DNA of 64,000 nt from Desulfosporosinus sp. HMP52. Lineage in GTDB: Bacteria > Bacillota > Desulfitobacteriia > Desulfitobacteriales > Desulfitobacteriaceae. Below the pieces are notes generated by a model. That model did not search any database and was not told where the DNA came from. It was given only the letters and a program-made list of their open reading frames with translations. Of the stretch, positions 1-8,484 are shown in pieces (the first letter of the stretch is position 1; each line of letters starts with the position of its first letter). A program made the translations under genes and the position numbers. The stretch is from NCBI RefSeq assembly GCF_000765145.1, contig NZ_JMGA01000016.1, positions 1-64,000 of the forward strand. Direction: 5' to 3'.

Positions 1-150
1 CCTGTTGCTCCTGCTGTTCCTGTTGCTCCTGTTGCTCCTGTTGCTCCTGTTGCTCCTGTTGCTCCTGCTGTTCCTGTGGCTCCTGTGGCTCCTGTGGCTC
101 CTGCTGTTCCTGTGGCTCCTGTGGCTCCTGTGGCTCCTGTGGCTCCTGTG
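1..150. repeat. Collagen-coding 9-bp tandem repeat
   Basis: The left edge is a run of 9-bp units (variants of CTCCTGTTG and CTCCTGTGG) that on the minus strand encode Gly-Ala-Thr triplets. The array is open at the window edge. The near-identical units make it prone to slippage and length variation. Confidence 0.9.
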
Positions 151-506
151 ATTCCACTCGGGCCTATCAGATCAAGTTCTGCAGCTACCAAGCGATGAGC
201 CGTGACCAAATTTCCTTCTGCATCTTTTCCCCAGCCAGAGATCTCTACTGCATCAGAGCTGGTCACAAACTGAAATTCAAATTCATCAAATTGGGCAAAA
301 TAAACTCTTTCTGCTACCTCACCGGGATCCATAATGAACAACTCCAAGACATACAGTGTCTTCGCAATCCCCGTCACGTAAAAACCTTCAATAAAGACTG
401 TAGCAGCAACTGTATCATCATTCGTAATCTTTACTGTGAACGTTGAAGTAGGTCTTACTTCATTGACCGGTGTATTCTCTATCAATCCAGTCGTTAATTC
501 AGCCAT
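1..506 (-). CDS. Collagen-like surface protein, N-terminal part (3' end outside window)
   Basis: The ATG at 506 follows a good ribosome site (AAGGAGACGAG) and the frame stays open to the left edge, so the gene is incomplete. Residues 1 to about 114 form a compact domain beginning [14 protein letters not shown] and closely related to the two genes just upstream (532-876 and 954-1280). After a short linker (LIGPSG) come collagen-like Gly-X-Thr triplets, mostly G-A-T with an occasional G-T-A, through the last visible codon. Collagen-like proteins of spore formers, such as BclA, are usually exosporium or spore-surface filaments, often O-glycosylated on Thr. That role is inferred here and fits the many glycosyltransferases nearby. 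The number of triplets and the C-terminal domain cannot be seen. Confidence 0.85.
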   Translation of the reverse strand, partial: MAELTTGLIENTPVNEVRPTSTFTVKITNDDTVAATVFIEGFYVTGIAKTLYVLELFIMDPGEVAERVYFAQFDEFEFQFVTSSDAVEISGWGKDAEGNLVTAHRLVAAELDLIGPSGITGATGATGATGATGTAGATGATGATGTAGATGATGATGATGATGTAGAT

Positions 507-531
507 TTTCTCGTCTCCTTCTTTAACATTG

Positions 532-876
532 TTAGAATGGGTCAACCTCTTGGGCAACTACTCGATGAGCTGTAGTTAGATTACCAGCCGCATCTTTTCC
601 CCAAACTGTAACTTCAACAGCTTCTGAACTTGCAACAAATTGAAATTCAAAGGCATCGAAATCTGCGAAATAATTTCTCAAGGCGACACCCCCTGGAGCA
701 AGTACAAGCAACTCCAGTACATACAGCACCTTCGTTGTTCCACTTTGGAAAAATCCTTGAATTAGAACATCTTGAGAAGTTGTATCATCATTCGTGATAT
801 TCACAGAAACCATCGTGCTCGGCCTGACTCCCGCGACAGGAGTGTTTTCAAACAAACCCGTTGTTAAATTAGGCAT
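532..876 (-). CDS. Paralog of the collagen-like protein's N-terminal domain, no collagen region
   Basis: This 114-residue protein starts [20 protein letters not shown] and can be aligned over its whole length with the N-terminal domain of the collagen-like gene that follows it (shared features: [52 protein letters not shown]). The ATG at 876 has an AGGTTAGAAA-type ribosome site. It has no signal peptide, no membrane segment and no cysteine, and looks like a small beta-rich domain. It is probably a stand-alone structural or adaptor subunit of the same surface assembly. I do not recognise a named family. Confidence 0.8.
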   Translation of the reverse strand: MPNLTTGLFENTPVAGVRPSTMVSVNITNDDTTSQDVLIQGFFQSGTTKVLYVLELLVLAPGGVALRNYFADFDAFEFQFVASSEAVEVTVWGKDAAGNLTTAHRVVAQEVDPF

Positions 877-953
877 ATATTTCTAACCTCCAAATTTTGG
901 TTTTATATATTGTATTTCACTTGTCCCTTTTTGGTTACCCAACAAGCTTTGAT

Positions 954-1280
954 TCAATTTATCCCTAAAGGGACAGAAATAAGATTTCCATCTGAGTCTT
1001 TGCACCATACAGAAATTTCCACAGATTGAGAACTGGCAAAGAATTTAAACTCAAATGTATTAAATGGAATGAAATAATTCTTTAAAACTACTGCACCGGA
1101 TGCTAAAGTAAAAAACTCTTCCACGTACTGGATTTTAGTACTATCAGTTTGAGAAAATCCCTCAATTTGAATTGCAACAGTTGAACTATCATCATTGGTG
1201 ATATTTACTGAAAGAGTCGGACTTGCCCAAATGCCCTCAACCAAAGGATTTTTCAGCAAACCCGTAGATAAATATGGCAT
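954..1280 (-). CDS. Second stand-alone paralog of the collagen-protein N-terminal domain
   Basis: The 108-residue protein begins MPYLSTGLLKNPLVEG and shares the same framework as its two downstream neighbours (ITNDDS, KIQYVEEF, F.TFEFKF.ASS, W.KDSDGNL). A strong site (AGGAGGTGG) lies 8 bases before the ATG at 1280, so I take that start and not the one four codons upstream. It is the most divergent of the three: the TAHR tail is replaced by a different C-terminus. The three genes run in the same direction with 25-80 bp gaps and look like products of local duplication. Function is not known. Confidence 0.78.
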   Translation of the reverse strand: MPYLSTGLLKNPLVEGIWASPTLSVNITNDDSSTVAIQIEGFSQTDSTKIQYVEEFFTLASGAVVLKNYFIPFNTFEFKFFASSQSVEISVWCKDSDGNLISVPLGIN

Positions 1281-1477
1281 ATTTTTCTCCACCTCCTAAA
1301 TTATGGATTTACTTATTCTATTGTTCATGTCCTATTTTTGTTACCATAAAATCTTACTTTGTAATAGCATTTATAACGGTACTAATTCTTTAGTTCAACA
1401 TATCCTAGCTATATAAGAGGATTAGCTCTCAATAAAGTCTGACCATATGTTTTCATATAAGAAAGGAAGGGAACAGA

Positions 1478-2470
1478 TTGTCTTATCAAAAAAATTGCCC
1501 TCATGAATGGAAGCAATCAGCGCCTTTTATCCCTAATTGGGTGCGAGAAACCCCCAAACCAAAGGTGTGTCCTCAACCAATTCCACCGGTTACACCTAAT
1601 CCTGTTTTTCCAAATACTGCAGCACTCCAGATGTGCAATCCTTTACAAATTGAAAAAATAGATTTTTGCTCAGTATTGATTACTATTTCAGTTCCTGCTG
1701 AATCTATTATTCACCTACCCACAAAAGCACTAGAGGTAAAAACGATTAAAAAAGATTTTAAACTAACCCAAAATCATTTCTTTAATAGCGTTTCTACACC
1801 ACCCGGAATATCAAGCGATACTCCTAAGTTATTTATTGGCGGTCTGGTGCGCAAGGATATTCAATATTCGGAAGCCGTTCACCAAACACCAACCACTGTG
1901 GCAGGCATAATAAAAGATTTTGTAGTGGATATTCCAATTTCTTGTGTCATTGACCTTGGCAGACACTGGCAATTTTCACCAATTCATTATGATCAGCAGC
2001 GAGAATATGGGTTTACTGTATCTTCAACTAAGGATCCTCTCCAATCAAAGACAGAATTCAACCTTTTGAGTGAACAGTTTTACAACCGCATGCCGACCTG
2101 CCAACTTGTTTTCTGCCAAATTAACGAGACGGACAATGCCCTTGACTGTATCCCTTTGTATGGTGGCCCACCTGAAGAATATACTTTTACCACCTTGCAG
2201 GAAAAAATGGTTATTTTGATCCAGCTTCGACTGACCTTCCCAACCCCAATCGATTATAAAAATCCTCATTGTAACCCAGATAATGAGTCTGAAAGAGAAA
2301 ATAATTATTGCTATGACAAGGATTCAAAACACAATAGAAAAAATATAAGTACAAATTCAAATGCACTTTTTAGTAAAATAAATACCCTATTAACAAAACT
2401 AACTTGCATAATAAAAGGGCCACATCTGGTGGCTCTTTTATTATGCAAGTTAGCTACTCGTTTTTTATAG
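1478..2470 (+). CDS. Spore-coat-like protein (SPOCS/DUF3794-like)
   Basis: The frame starts with TTG at 1478, preceded by AAGGAAGGG at a spacing of 6. The protein has about 330 residues, with a Pro-rich N-terminus (residues 15-45) followed by a domain with 'KLFIGGLVRKDIQYSEA' and 'VVDIPISCVIDL', resembling the SPOCS (DUF3794) domain of clostridial spore-coat assembly proteins such as SipL. It faces away from the collagen-like cluster and towards the glycosyltransferase operon. The last 24 or so codons run through the perfect-stem terminator at 2399-2453, so the C-terminal residues are dictated by the hairpin. Either the stop was lost by a small deletion or the tail is tolerated. The family call is moderate. 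Confidence 0.6.
   Translation: MSYQKNCPHEWKQSAPFIPNWVRETPKPKVCPQPIPPVTPNPVFPNTAALQMCNPLQIEKIDFCSVLITISVPAESIIHLPTKALEVKTIKKDFKLTQNHFFNSVSTPPGISSDTPKLFIGGLVRKDIQYSEAVHQTPTTVAGIIKDFVVDIPISCVIDLGRHWQFSPIHYDQQREYGFTVSSTKDPLQSKTEFNLLSEQFYNRMPTCQLVFCQINETDNALDCIPLYGGPPEEYTFTTLQEKMVILIQLRLTFPTPIDYKNPHCNPDNESERENNYCYDKDSKHNRKNISTNSNALFSKINTLLTKLTCIIKGPHLVALLLCKLATRFL
2399..2453. terminator. Bidirectional terminator, 25-bp stem
   Basis: Arms at 2399-2423 and 2429-2453 pair over 25 bp with one wobble and a 5-nt loop. The stem is T-rich on both outer sides. It lies between two convergent genes that overlap by 6 bp (2465-2470) and is itself inside the end of the plus-strand reading frame. Confidence 0.85.
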
Positions 2471-5400
2471 TTTTCCCCACTCTTTTCCTTCATTCCTCCG
2501 AATTTTTCCATGTCTAGACAAGTAGAGATTTTTATTATAATCCCATTCAGGCGGGCCTCCGCCCTGATAATACCCCTCTGCTCTCGGATGATACAAATGT
2601 GCCGTTACGGCTTCGGTTCGGCAGTACTGACAACCATATGCCAGTATTCGATCAATGAAATCTCGATCATCATAAGCTATTCCCGTAAAATCTTCATCAT
2701 ACCCCCCTATCTCCAAAAACTGACTACGATGCAATGCCATCAGAAATGGCATTCTAGTATCTAAATCTATACAATTATTGAAGATTTCTTGCTCAAAACT
2801 ACCTTTATTCTTCTCCACTGACTCTAATAACAACCCCGTTCGGTCGTCTTTTCCAAACGGAATACCCAGTAGCTTTGGATTATCCAAGATAGGCATGGTA
2901 ATCTTTTCTATAGTCTGGTTTATATGAAGCATTTCGGCACAACACATTACCAAAATGTCTCCGGATGCTTGCTTTACACCAATATTAATTGCAAAACCAG
3001 GCACCCTCCAGATGGGTTCTCTCTGCAAATTTCTTTGCCCCGTGAAAATATATTTCAAATTCAACTTCTCTTTAAATTCGCTGCAGATCTCTTCTGTTTG
3101 ATCTTGTATTCCATCATTGACAACGATTGTTTCGAACTCGAAGGGAATCGTCTGGCGAGCTAAAGAATAGAGTCCCCATCTTAATAGATGTGTCCTCTGA
3201 TACGTTGTAATTATTATAGACACCTTAGGCCGTTTTACATTTTGCTTGGTGTTAGACTTCTCTATCATTAGACCTTTGAAAACGCTCTTTATTAAGCCTT
3301 CCCATTTCTGAGTAGAATCTGGTACAGATATGCTCTTTTTTAACAGAACATTCCTAGGATTAAAGGATCGTTTGAATAATTCTTGAACAGCCCCCTCAAT
3401 GTCTTCGCCAAAGACTCCACACTGATCTCGCTCTTGAGGACTCATATCCTTGAAAATTCCTATCTTTCTCATAATCACTGGCACATCGCATAAGCAAGCT
3501 TCGATAGTTCCCTGATTCTGAATCTCTAATGGCGAACCATTGATAAGGAAATCAGCGCAGTTAAGAAGTTTAACCAACAGATTCCGAGGCACTTGATAAA
3601 AGAGCCTTACGTTATCTGCGATAAAGGGTTCAACATTTTTTGTAACTATAATCCATGTTATTTCTGGATGAGCTGTAATAGAGGCTCGAACTTTGCTCCA
3701 GCCGTGTACCTCGTTAAAGTCTCCAATGTAGATTCCTATTCGTTCCGAACCAAAGCAAAACTCCTGACGTACCTCCTCTTTGTTCATTTTCTTGAAAAGC
3801 TGTAGACCCAAGCCACCAGGAATAATCTCAAAATCAAACTCCGGATATGCCAGAGCAGTTTGGCCCGAATTCGCAACCAGTTTATGAGCCTGTCGTAAAT
3901 TTTCCTCTTGCTGGGCATTAGGAATGCCCATGGACCTTAGATTTTCCTGCAAAACTGCTATCGTGTAACGAGATTGATCCACGATATTTATAAATGTCGC
4001 GTTTTGCAAAATTACTTCTACCTTCGGATAATTATGCTGAATGTATTTTCGAGCATTGGCCGCATAATCCCCTATATCTCCTACCATATCCCTTCCTATA
4101 CTTACTGATGCAGGCAAGGATTCTTCCAAAGAACTCCAAAACAATCTCTCTCCTATTGACCCAGCTATAGAATCGCAGCAAATTGCAACTTTAATGTCAT
4201 TTTGTCCACAACTCAAGGTTTCTGAACTATCTAGTTCCCCCCACTGAAAGTGATAAGCCAGACTATCGAAGGCTGTCTGATGCCTTATTCCTATGGTTTT
4301 TAACTTAAGAATTAAGACAGTATCCCCAGATATACAAGCCTCGCCCCTCTTAGCAATAACCGGATTGTTAAAATCGCTCCCTAAGAGAACCTGCCCTTCC
4401 GGATAGCCCCCGACACGTTCAAAATGCTCTTTACGAATCAAGAGTGGCATAAAGAGTCCGCCGTCTGACAATTTTGGCTCAGAGATTTCACGGGCATACT
4501 GTTGAAATTCCATCTCTCGATACGCAGAATAATCCCGACCAAAGTCTTTTTCCACGCCATATTGACCACTGCGCAGTTTTCCCGACTCTACTAAGCGGGA
4601 AGCAACACAGTTCTCTCCATCATAAGCTTTCCATAGATTATCAAACCATCCTGGTGTAAAGGCCATATCCGAATTAATGAATACGACAAAGTCCCCTTGA
4701 GCTTTGCTGGCGGCAAAATTGTAGGCCCGATAAACATTATTGACATACCATTCCTGCTGTTGTTCAGGAGTGTTTGTAAAAACATAATTTGGTATATAGT
4801 TATCCCTTAAATAATTAAGAACTGAAGGCGTCGCATCATTAGCAACAAAGAAAAACTCTTTATCTGTCATATCCGTATATCTATAAACCTGCTCATAGAC
4901 AAACTTCAACCATTCCACACTTTTATAAACCAGACAAACAATGGAGAATCTAGGCTTAAATACTTCCTCCCGATATTCTTCGACATACGCCAAGGACTCT
5001 GCAAAGGTTAGTGGTATCGGTTCGTCATCATCAGACCAAAGCCCTTCGGGGAAAAAATCCGGAGGAACTTTCGATACAACCAGCTTTTCTTCGCTGATTA
5101 AACGATCCAGCATATCATAACCTCGCTGTCCGTGAGACCTGTATACTAGATATTTATGGGCTAAACGTTGCTTCGAAGAAAAGCCATAGTGTAATACTTG
5201 AAGGTCAAGTGTCCACATTACGTTTCGAATCGTGGACGGAAAAAGTGGCTGATGAAGTCCGGGCTTTGTATCATGAAAACAGATCCCCGGCACAACCCGC
5301 CACAGACGGCAAAACCAGCCCTTGTCATATAAACTGTCCAGCCGCTGCCAAGTATTGCTTCGCCAAAGATTGATTTCATGCATATTCACGGCATCATAAT

Positions 5401-5746
5401 TGTTACTCTCACATTGAGCACACAATTCCTGAAGTTTTTCGCCAGCATTAGCAGTTAACACCTCGTCAGCATCTAACCATAGGATAAAATCCGGATTAAG
5501 CTTTAAAGCCTCCTGCAGCAGAAGCTGCTTATGACTCCGTTCATTGACAAAGTCATTTTTTGTTCCTCTAAGGACATAGGGTGTTTGTTTAAGCATATAC
5601 TCATAGCTGCCATCTGTACTACCGTCATCATAGACGACCAGATCATCTACTGCAGGTAAAACATACTTAACAAACCGTTCTAGATTGTCTTTACAAAGCT
5701 CATTATAGATTTGACAAATACACGCAATCTTATATTTCTTCTTCAT
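2465..5746 (-). CDS. Multi-domain glycosyltransferase (GT2-GT2-GT4-like-GT2), 1093 aa
   Basis: Four glycosyltransferase-like modules can be read in order. Residues 1-230 form a GT2 domain (ACICQIYNE, VVYDDGSTDGS, WLDADEV). Residues about 268-500 form a second GT2 domain (FSIVCLVYKSVEWL, VFINSDMAFTPGW). Residues about 525-800 resemble a GT4-type domain (KVAICCDSIAGSIGERLFW, then a C-terminal part with 'INGSPLEIQNQGTIEACLC'). Residues about 820-1093 form a third GT2 domain (SIIITTYQRTHLLRWGL, ETIVVNDG, GYDEDFTGIAYDDRDF). Such polyfunctional enzymes usually build several linkages of one surface glycan in the cytoplasm. The start codon overlaps the stop of the upstream dehydratase by 4 bp, so the genes are translationally coupled. 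Substrates cannot be told from sequence. Confidence 0.85.
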   Translation of the reverse strand: MKKKYKIACICQIYNELCKDNLERFVKYVLPAVDDLVVYDDGSTDGSYEYMLKQTPYVLRGTKNDFVNERSHKQLLLQEALKLNPDFILWLDADEVLTANAGEKLQELCAQCESNNYDAVNMHEINLWRSNTWQRLDSLYDKGWFCRLWRVVPGICFHDTKPGLHQPLFPSTIRNVMWTLDLQVLHYGFSSKQRLAHKYLVYRSHGQRGYDMLDRLISEEKLVVSKVPPDFFPEGLWSDDDEPIPLTFAESLAYVEEYREEVFKPRFSIVCLVYKSVEWLKFVYEQVYRYTDMTDKEFFFVANDATPSVLNYLRDNYIPNYVFTNTPEQQQEWYVNNVYRAYNFAASKAQGDFVVFINSDMAFTPGWFDNLWKAYDGENCVASRLVESGKLRSGQYGVEKDFGRDYSAYREMEFQQYAREISEPKLSDGGLFMPLLIRKEHFERVGGYPEGQVLLGSDFNNPVIAKRGEACISGDTVLILKLKTIGIRHQTAFDSLAYHFQWGELDSSETLSCGQNDIKVAICCDSIAGSIGERLFWSSLEESLPASVSIGRDMVGDIGDYAANARKYIQHNYPKVEVILQNATFINIVDQSRYTIAVLQENLRSMGIPNAQQEENLRQAHKLVANSGQTALAYPEFDFEIIPGGLGLQLFKKMNKEEVRQEFCFGSERIGIYIGDFNEVHGWSKVRASITAHPEITWIIVTKNVEPFIADNVRLFYQVPRNLLVKLLNCADFLINGSPLEIQNQGTIEACLCDVPVIMRKIGIFKDMSPQERDQCGVFGEDIEGAVQELFKRSFNPRNVLLKKSISVPDSTQKWEGLIKSVFKGLMIEKSNTKQNVKRPKVSIIITTYQRTHLLRWGLYSLARQTIPFEFETIVVNDGIQDQTEEICSEFKEKLNLKYIFTGQRNLQREPIWRVPGFAINIGVKQASGDILVMCCAEMLHINQTIEKITMPILDNPKLLGIPFGKDDRTGLLLESVEKNKGSFEQEIFNNCIDLDTRMPFLMALHRSQFLEIGGYDEDFTGIAYDDRDFIDRILAYGCQYCRTEAVTAHLYHPRAEGYYQGGGPPEWDYNKNLYLSRHGKIRRNEGKEWGKL

Positions 5747-6807
5747 CTCAAGAATTCCCCTGCTTCTCTATTTTCTTGACCTATCATTAGCTTATGCTTC
5801 TGCAATAGAGCTACTGTTTCTTCAAAGGTCATCAGAGAATCCCCCGAACTATACTCTTTAGATAAGACCTGCAAGTTCAGATCTTCTTTTAGCAACTCCG
5901 GCAACATGGGCTTAATAGCATAATAATCCCCTCGATCATAAGTCCGCCATGCCTCTTCCTCGGAAATCATTATTTCATGAACCTTTTCCCCCGGACGAAT
6001 TCCCGTATATTTTAAAGCGATCTTTTGTTCCCCCATTAAGGCTTTTGCTACATCCTCAATTAAAGCTGCCGGAATTTTGGGAATAAATATTTCTCCGGGT
6101 TTAGCATCTTTTAAAACAGCAAAAATAGTATCTACTGCACTCTCTAAAGGCAACAAAAATCTCGTCATTTCCTTTGTCGTGATAGTAACCGGCCCGCCAT
6201 GCTTTATTTGTTCATGAAATAAGGGAATCACAGACCCCCTCGAAGCTAAAACATTGCCATAACGGACGCATATAAACCTTGTCTTAGGGAGGGTCACATT
6301 TGCAGCTATAAAGATCCTCTCTTGCAAAGCCTTAGAAATACCCATAGCGTTCACTGGTTTACAGGCTTTGTCAGTCGAAACACCAACCACCGTTTCAACC
6401 TTAAGATTATTTTCTCGAATTGCACGTATGATATTTTCTGCACCAACTATATTAGTCAGCACCGCTTCGAATGGAAAGTATTCACATGAAGGAACCTGCT
6501 TAAGGGCAGCAGCGTTGATGACGATATCTGCTTCCCGTAATACTGAACAAACGGAATGATAATCACGGATATCGCCTATTCTAAACTCGATTAAGCGAGC
6601 AAAATTGTCATAGATCACTTCATCAGTAACGTTTTGTTTATTTTGATATTCAATTCTCATAGCGTGCTGTTTTGCTTCATCCCGGGAAAAGATTATAATT
6701 TTCTTTGGTGAACCAAGCTCTTTTTTCAAGAGTCTGCGAGTTAATACTTTACCTAGCGAACCTGTACCACCAGTAATTACGATTACTTTATTATTTAGAA
6801 TTTCCAT
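5743..6807 (-). CDS. UDP-N-acetylglucosamine 4,6-dehydratase family (CapE/WbjB/WbvB-like SDR)
   Basis: An extended short-chain dehydrogenase of 354 residues. It has the NAD(P)-binding motif TGGTGSLGK near the N-terminus, a conserved VSTDKACKPVNAMGISK segment near residue 135 (the catalytic region in this family, with Lys in place of the usual Tyr), and RYGNVLASRGSVIPLF. Family members remove water from UDP-GlcNAc to give a 4-keto-6-deoxy sugar, often with C5 epimerisation. I start at ATG 6807, which has AAGGGGG 7 bases upstream; the upstream frame extension has none. It overlaps the preceding RmlD-like reductase by 17 bp. The pair fits the WbvB/WbvR step of UDP-L-rhamnosamine or quinovosamine synthesis, but no 2-epimerase is in view. 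Confidence 0.85.
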   Translation of the reverse strand: MEILNNKVIVITGGTGSLGKVLTRRLLKKELGSPKKIIIFSRDEAKQHAMRIEYQNKQNVTDEVIYDNFARLIEFRIGDIRDYHSVCSVLREADIVINAAALKQVPSCEYFPFEAVLTNIVGAENIIRAIRENNLKVETVVGVSTDKACKPVNAMGISKALQERIFIAANVTLPKTRFICVRYGNVLASRGSVIPLFHEQIKHGGPVTITTKEMTRFLLPLESAVDTIFAVLKDAKPGEIFIPKIPAALIEDVAKALMGEQKIALKYTGIRPGEKVHEIMISEEEAWRTYDRGDYYAIKPMLPELLKEDLNLQVLSKEYSSGDSLMTFEETVALLQKHKLMIGQENREAGEFLR

Positions 6808-7708
6808 TTTTATCCCCCTTGGCCTTGCCATAATGATAGGGGCCCTGTAAATAATCCAGATACATTTCGTGTACTAAGTCTTTCCACGAAGGTGGATTAT
6901 AGCCCGTTAGAGAACGGAAACGCGTTGAATCTAAAGATCGATCAATCTGAACCTTATTGTCCGATTCGACCTCTACATTTTTGTTATACTGAGCTTTAAT
7001 GAGTTTTAACAATTCGTATTTGGAAATGGGATTTGCCGAAACATGATAAAGTCCAGTCATTTCTATATCTGGAATCACATGATCACGGATAATCCGTGCA
7101 AATTCAATAGTCGGCAATCCTGAGTAAATAGCCTTACAGAACCCTGAAACCTTTTCCTTTTGACCTAAAAACCATTCTACAAGTCCATAGTATCCTTGTA
7201 GTTCATGCCCGATTATCGACGTACGAAGTGTGACACAATGGGAATAATCTACCTCACCAAGAAGTTTTGTTCTGCCATATAGATCAAGGGCATCCGCCAC
7301 ATCGCTCTCCAAATAGCCCCCTTTTTCTCCTGTAAAGACACAATCTGTACTAATATGAATGAATCGTGAACCGGCTGCACTACAGAGCTTAGCAATTGTA
7401 TGGGGTAAAAGTGCATTAGTCCATATAGTCGTAAGTGGATCTTGGGCCTTGGGTACCTGCTTAATCACTCCGATACAGTTCACTACAATATCTGGAGACA
7501 CATCCGAGAAAATTTTTGTCAGGCTATCTGCATTAAAAACATCAACATCTGCGTATACTTTTTTCATCCAATCTGCCGGAAGCCAATGGGACAGTACGTT
7601 TGTAGAACGAACTGTTGTATAAACATCAAATCTTGCGTCTTTAGACAGATAGCGAAACAAAGTATGACCTAACATCCCCGATCCTCCCAGGATCAATACC
7701 TTTGTCAT
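6791..7708 (-). CDS. RmlD-like sugar-nucleotide 4-keto reductase (SDR)
   Basis: About 305 residues of the dTDP-4-dehydrorhamnose reductase fold. It has a glycine-rich NAD(P) motif (LILGGSGMLGHTLF), NCIGVIKQVP, FIHISTDCVFTG and a YGRTKLLGE catalytic Tyr-Lys pair. Beside a UDP-GlcNAc 4,6-dehydratase, this type of reductase (WbvR-like) converts the 4-keto intermediate to a 6-deoxy-N-acetyl-L-hexosamine, and that is the likely role here. The start is ambiguous: GTG at 7720 sits directly on an AAAGG site, while ATG at 7708 has AAAGGTG about 12 bases away and AGGGG too close. I prefer the ATG because it begins right before the conserved beta strand. Confidence 0.8.
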   Translation of the reverse strand: MTKVLILGGSGMLGHTLFRYLSKDARFDVYTTVRSTNVLSHWLPADWMKKVYADVDVFNADSLTKIFSDVSPDIVVNCIGVIKQVPKAQDPLTTIWTNALLPHTIAKLCSAAGSRFIHISTDCVFTGEKGGYLESDVADALDLYGRTKLLGEVDYSHCVTLRTSIIGHELQGYYGLVEWFLGQKEKVSGFCKAIYSGLPTIEFARIIRDHVIPDIEMTGLYHVSANPISKYELLKLIKAQYNKNVEVESDNKVQIDRSLDSTRFRSLTGYNPPSWKDLVHEMYLDYLQGPYHYGKAKGDKNGNSK

Positions 7709-7773
7709 TCCCCTATTCACACCTTTCGGGGTATTTACTAAAAGTTATTAGTTAATCCTGCTTACATTTGCTT

Positions 7774-8466
7774 TTAGGACAGTTTTAGCTCCCTAAAGAC
7801 CTCTTTTGCTTTTTCCAGATCTGCAGGTGTTCCAATATCAAACCAAAGGTCTTCACTTTCATAACTCACAACCGGGGCATGATTTGAAAGTAGAGCTTTA
7901 ACTAGATCAGGCATGTCAAAGCGTTCATTTTCAGGAATTAATGAAATAACTCGCTTATTAATAACGTAGATGCCCATACTCGCCCAATAGTTAATGGTAG
8001 GTTTTTCTGAATAAGCTGTCACCTGTCCATCTTTAATTTCTAGGACTCCGAAGGCCGAGTGGACGGCTTTCTTATGCACAGCAACGGTCATATCTGCTTG
8101 CATCGCAATATGGTGTCCATAAAGCGCGCCAAAATCCAACGTCGTTAATTCATCGCCGTTGACAACTAAAAAATCATCCTCTAAATCTGCCACAAGTTTT
8201 AGCGGGCCAGCAGTACCCAATGGTGCTGTTTCAATAGAATAACGAATGTCAAGACCAAAATGACTGCCATCTTGAAAATAAAGCTTAATAAAGTCTGCAA
8301 GATATCCTAGGCACATAATTATTTCCTCGACTCCAGAAGATTTTAATTGTTGGACTAGAATATCGGCTATTGGTTTATCTCCAATGGGGATAAGCGGCTT
8401 GGGCAAAATTCTGGTATAGGGATCTAGGCGTATCCCTCTGCCTCCAGCTAAAATAATAGTTTGCAT
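7774..8466 (-). CDS. Sugar-phosphate nucleotidyltransferase
   Basis: A 230-residue NTP-transferase with the signature LAGGRGIRLDPYTRILPKPL at residues 6-25, then GDKPIADIL, an acidic NGDELTTLDF metal site near residue 107 and the SEKP motif. It activates a hexose-1-phosphate with an NTP to give a nucleotide sugar. It sits between an RmlD-like reductase and a LegB-like dehydratase, which suggests it supplies their nucleotide-sugar substrate (a PtmE-type guanylyltransferase without the CBS domains is one possibility). A clean ribosome site, AAAGGGGG, precedes the ATG. Nucleotide and sugar specificity are unknown. Confidence 0.82.
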   Translation of the reverse strand: MQTIILAGGRGIRLDPYTRILPKPLIPIGDKPIADILVQQLKSSGVEEIIMCLGYLADFIKLYFQDGSHFGLDIRYSIETAPLGTAGPLKLVADLEDDFLVVNGDELTTLDFGALYGHHIAMQADMTVAVHKKAVHSAFGVLEIKDGQVTAYSEKPTINYWASMGIYVINKRVISLIPENERFDMPDLVKALLSNHAPVVSYESEDLWFDIGTPADLEKAKEVFRELKLS

Positions 8467-8484
8467 AATATCCCCCTTTACCTT

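Noticed and set aside
1-150. Short regular repeats as a CRISPR array
   Set aside because: 9-bp units with no spacers; they encode collagen triplets.
195-446. Plus-strand frame of 83 codons
   Set aside because: Shadow of the collagen-like protein gene on the other strand; no ribosome site.
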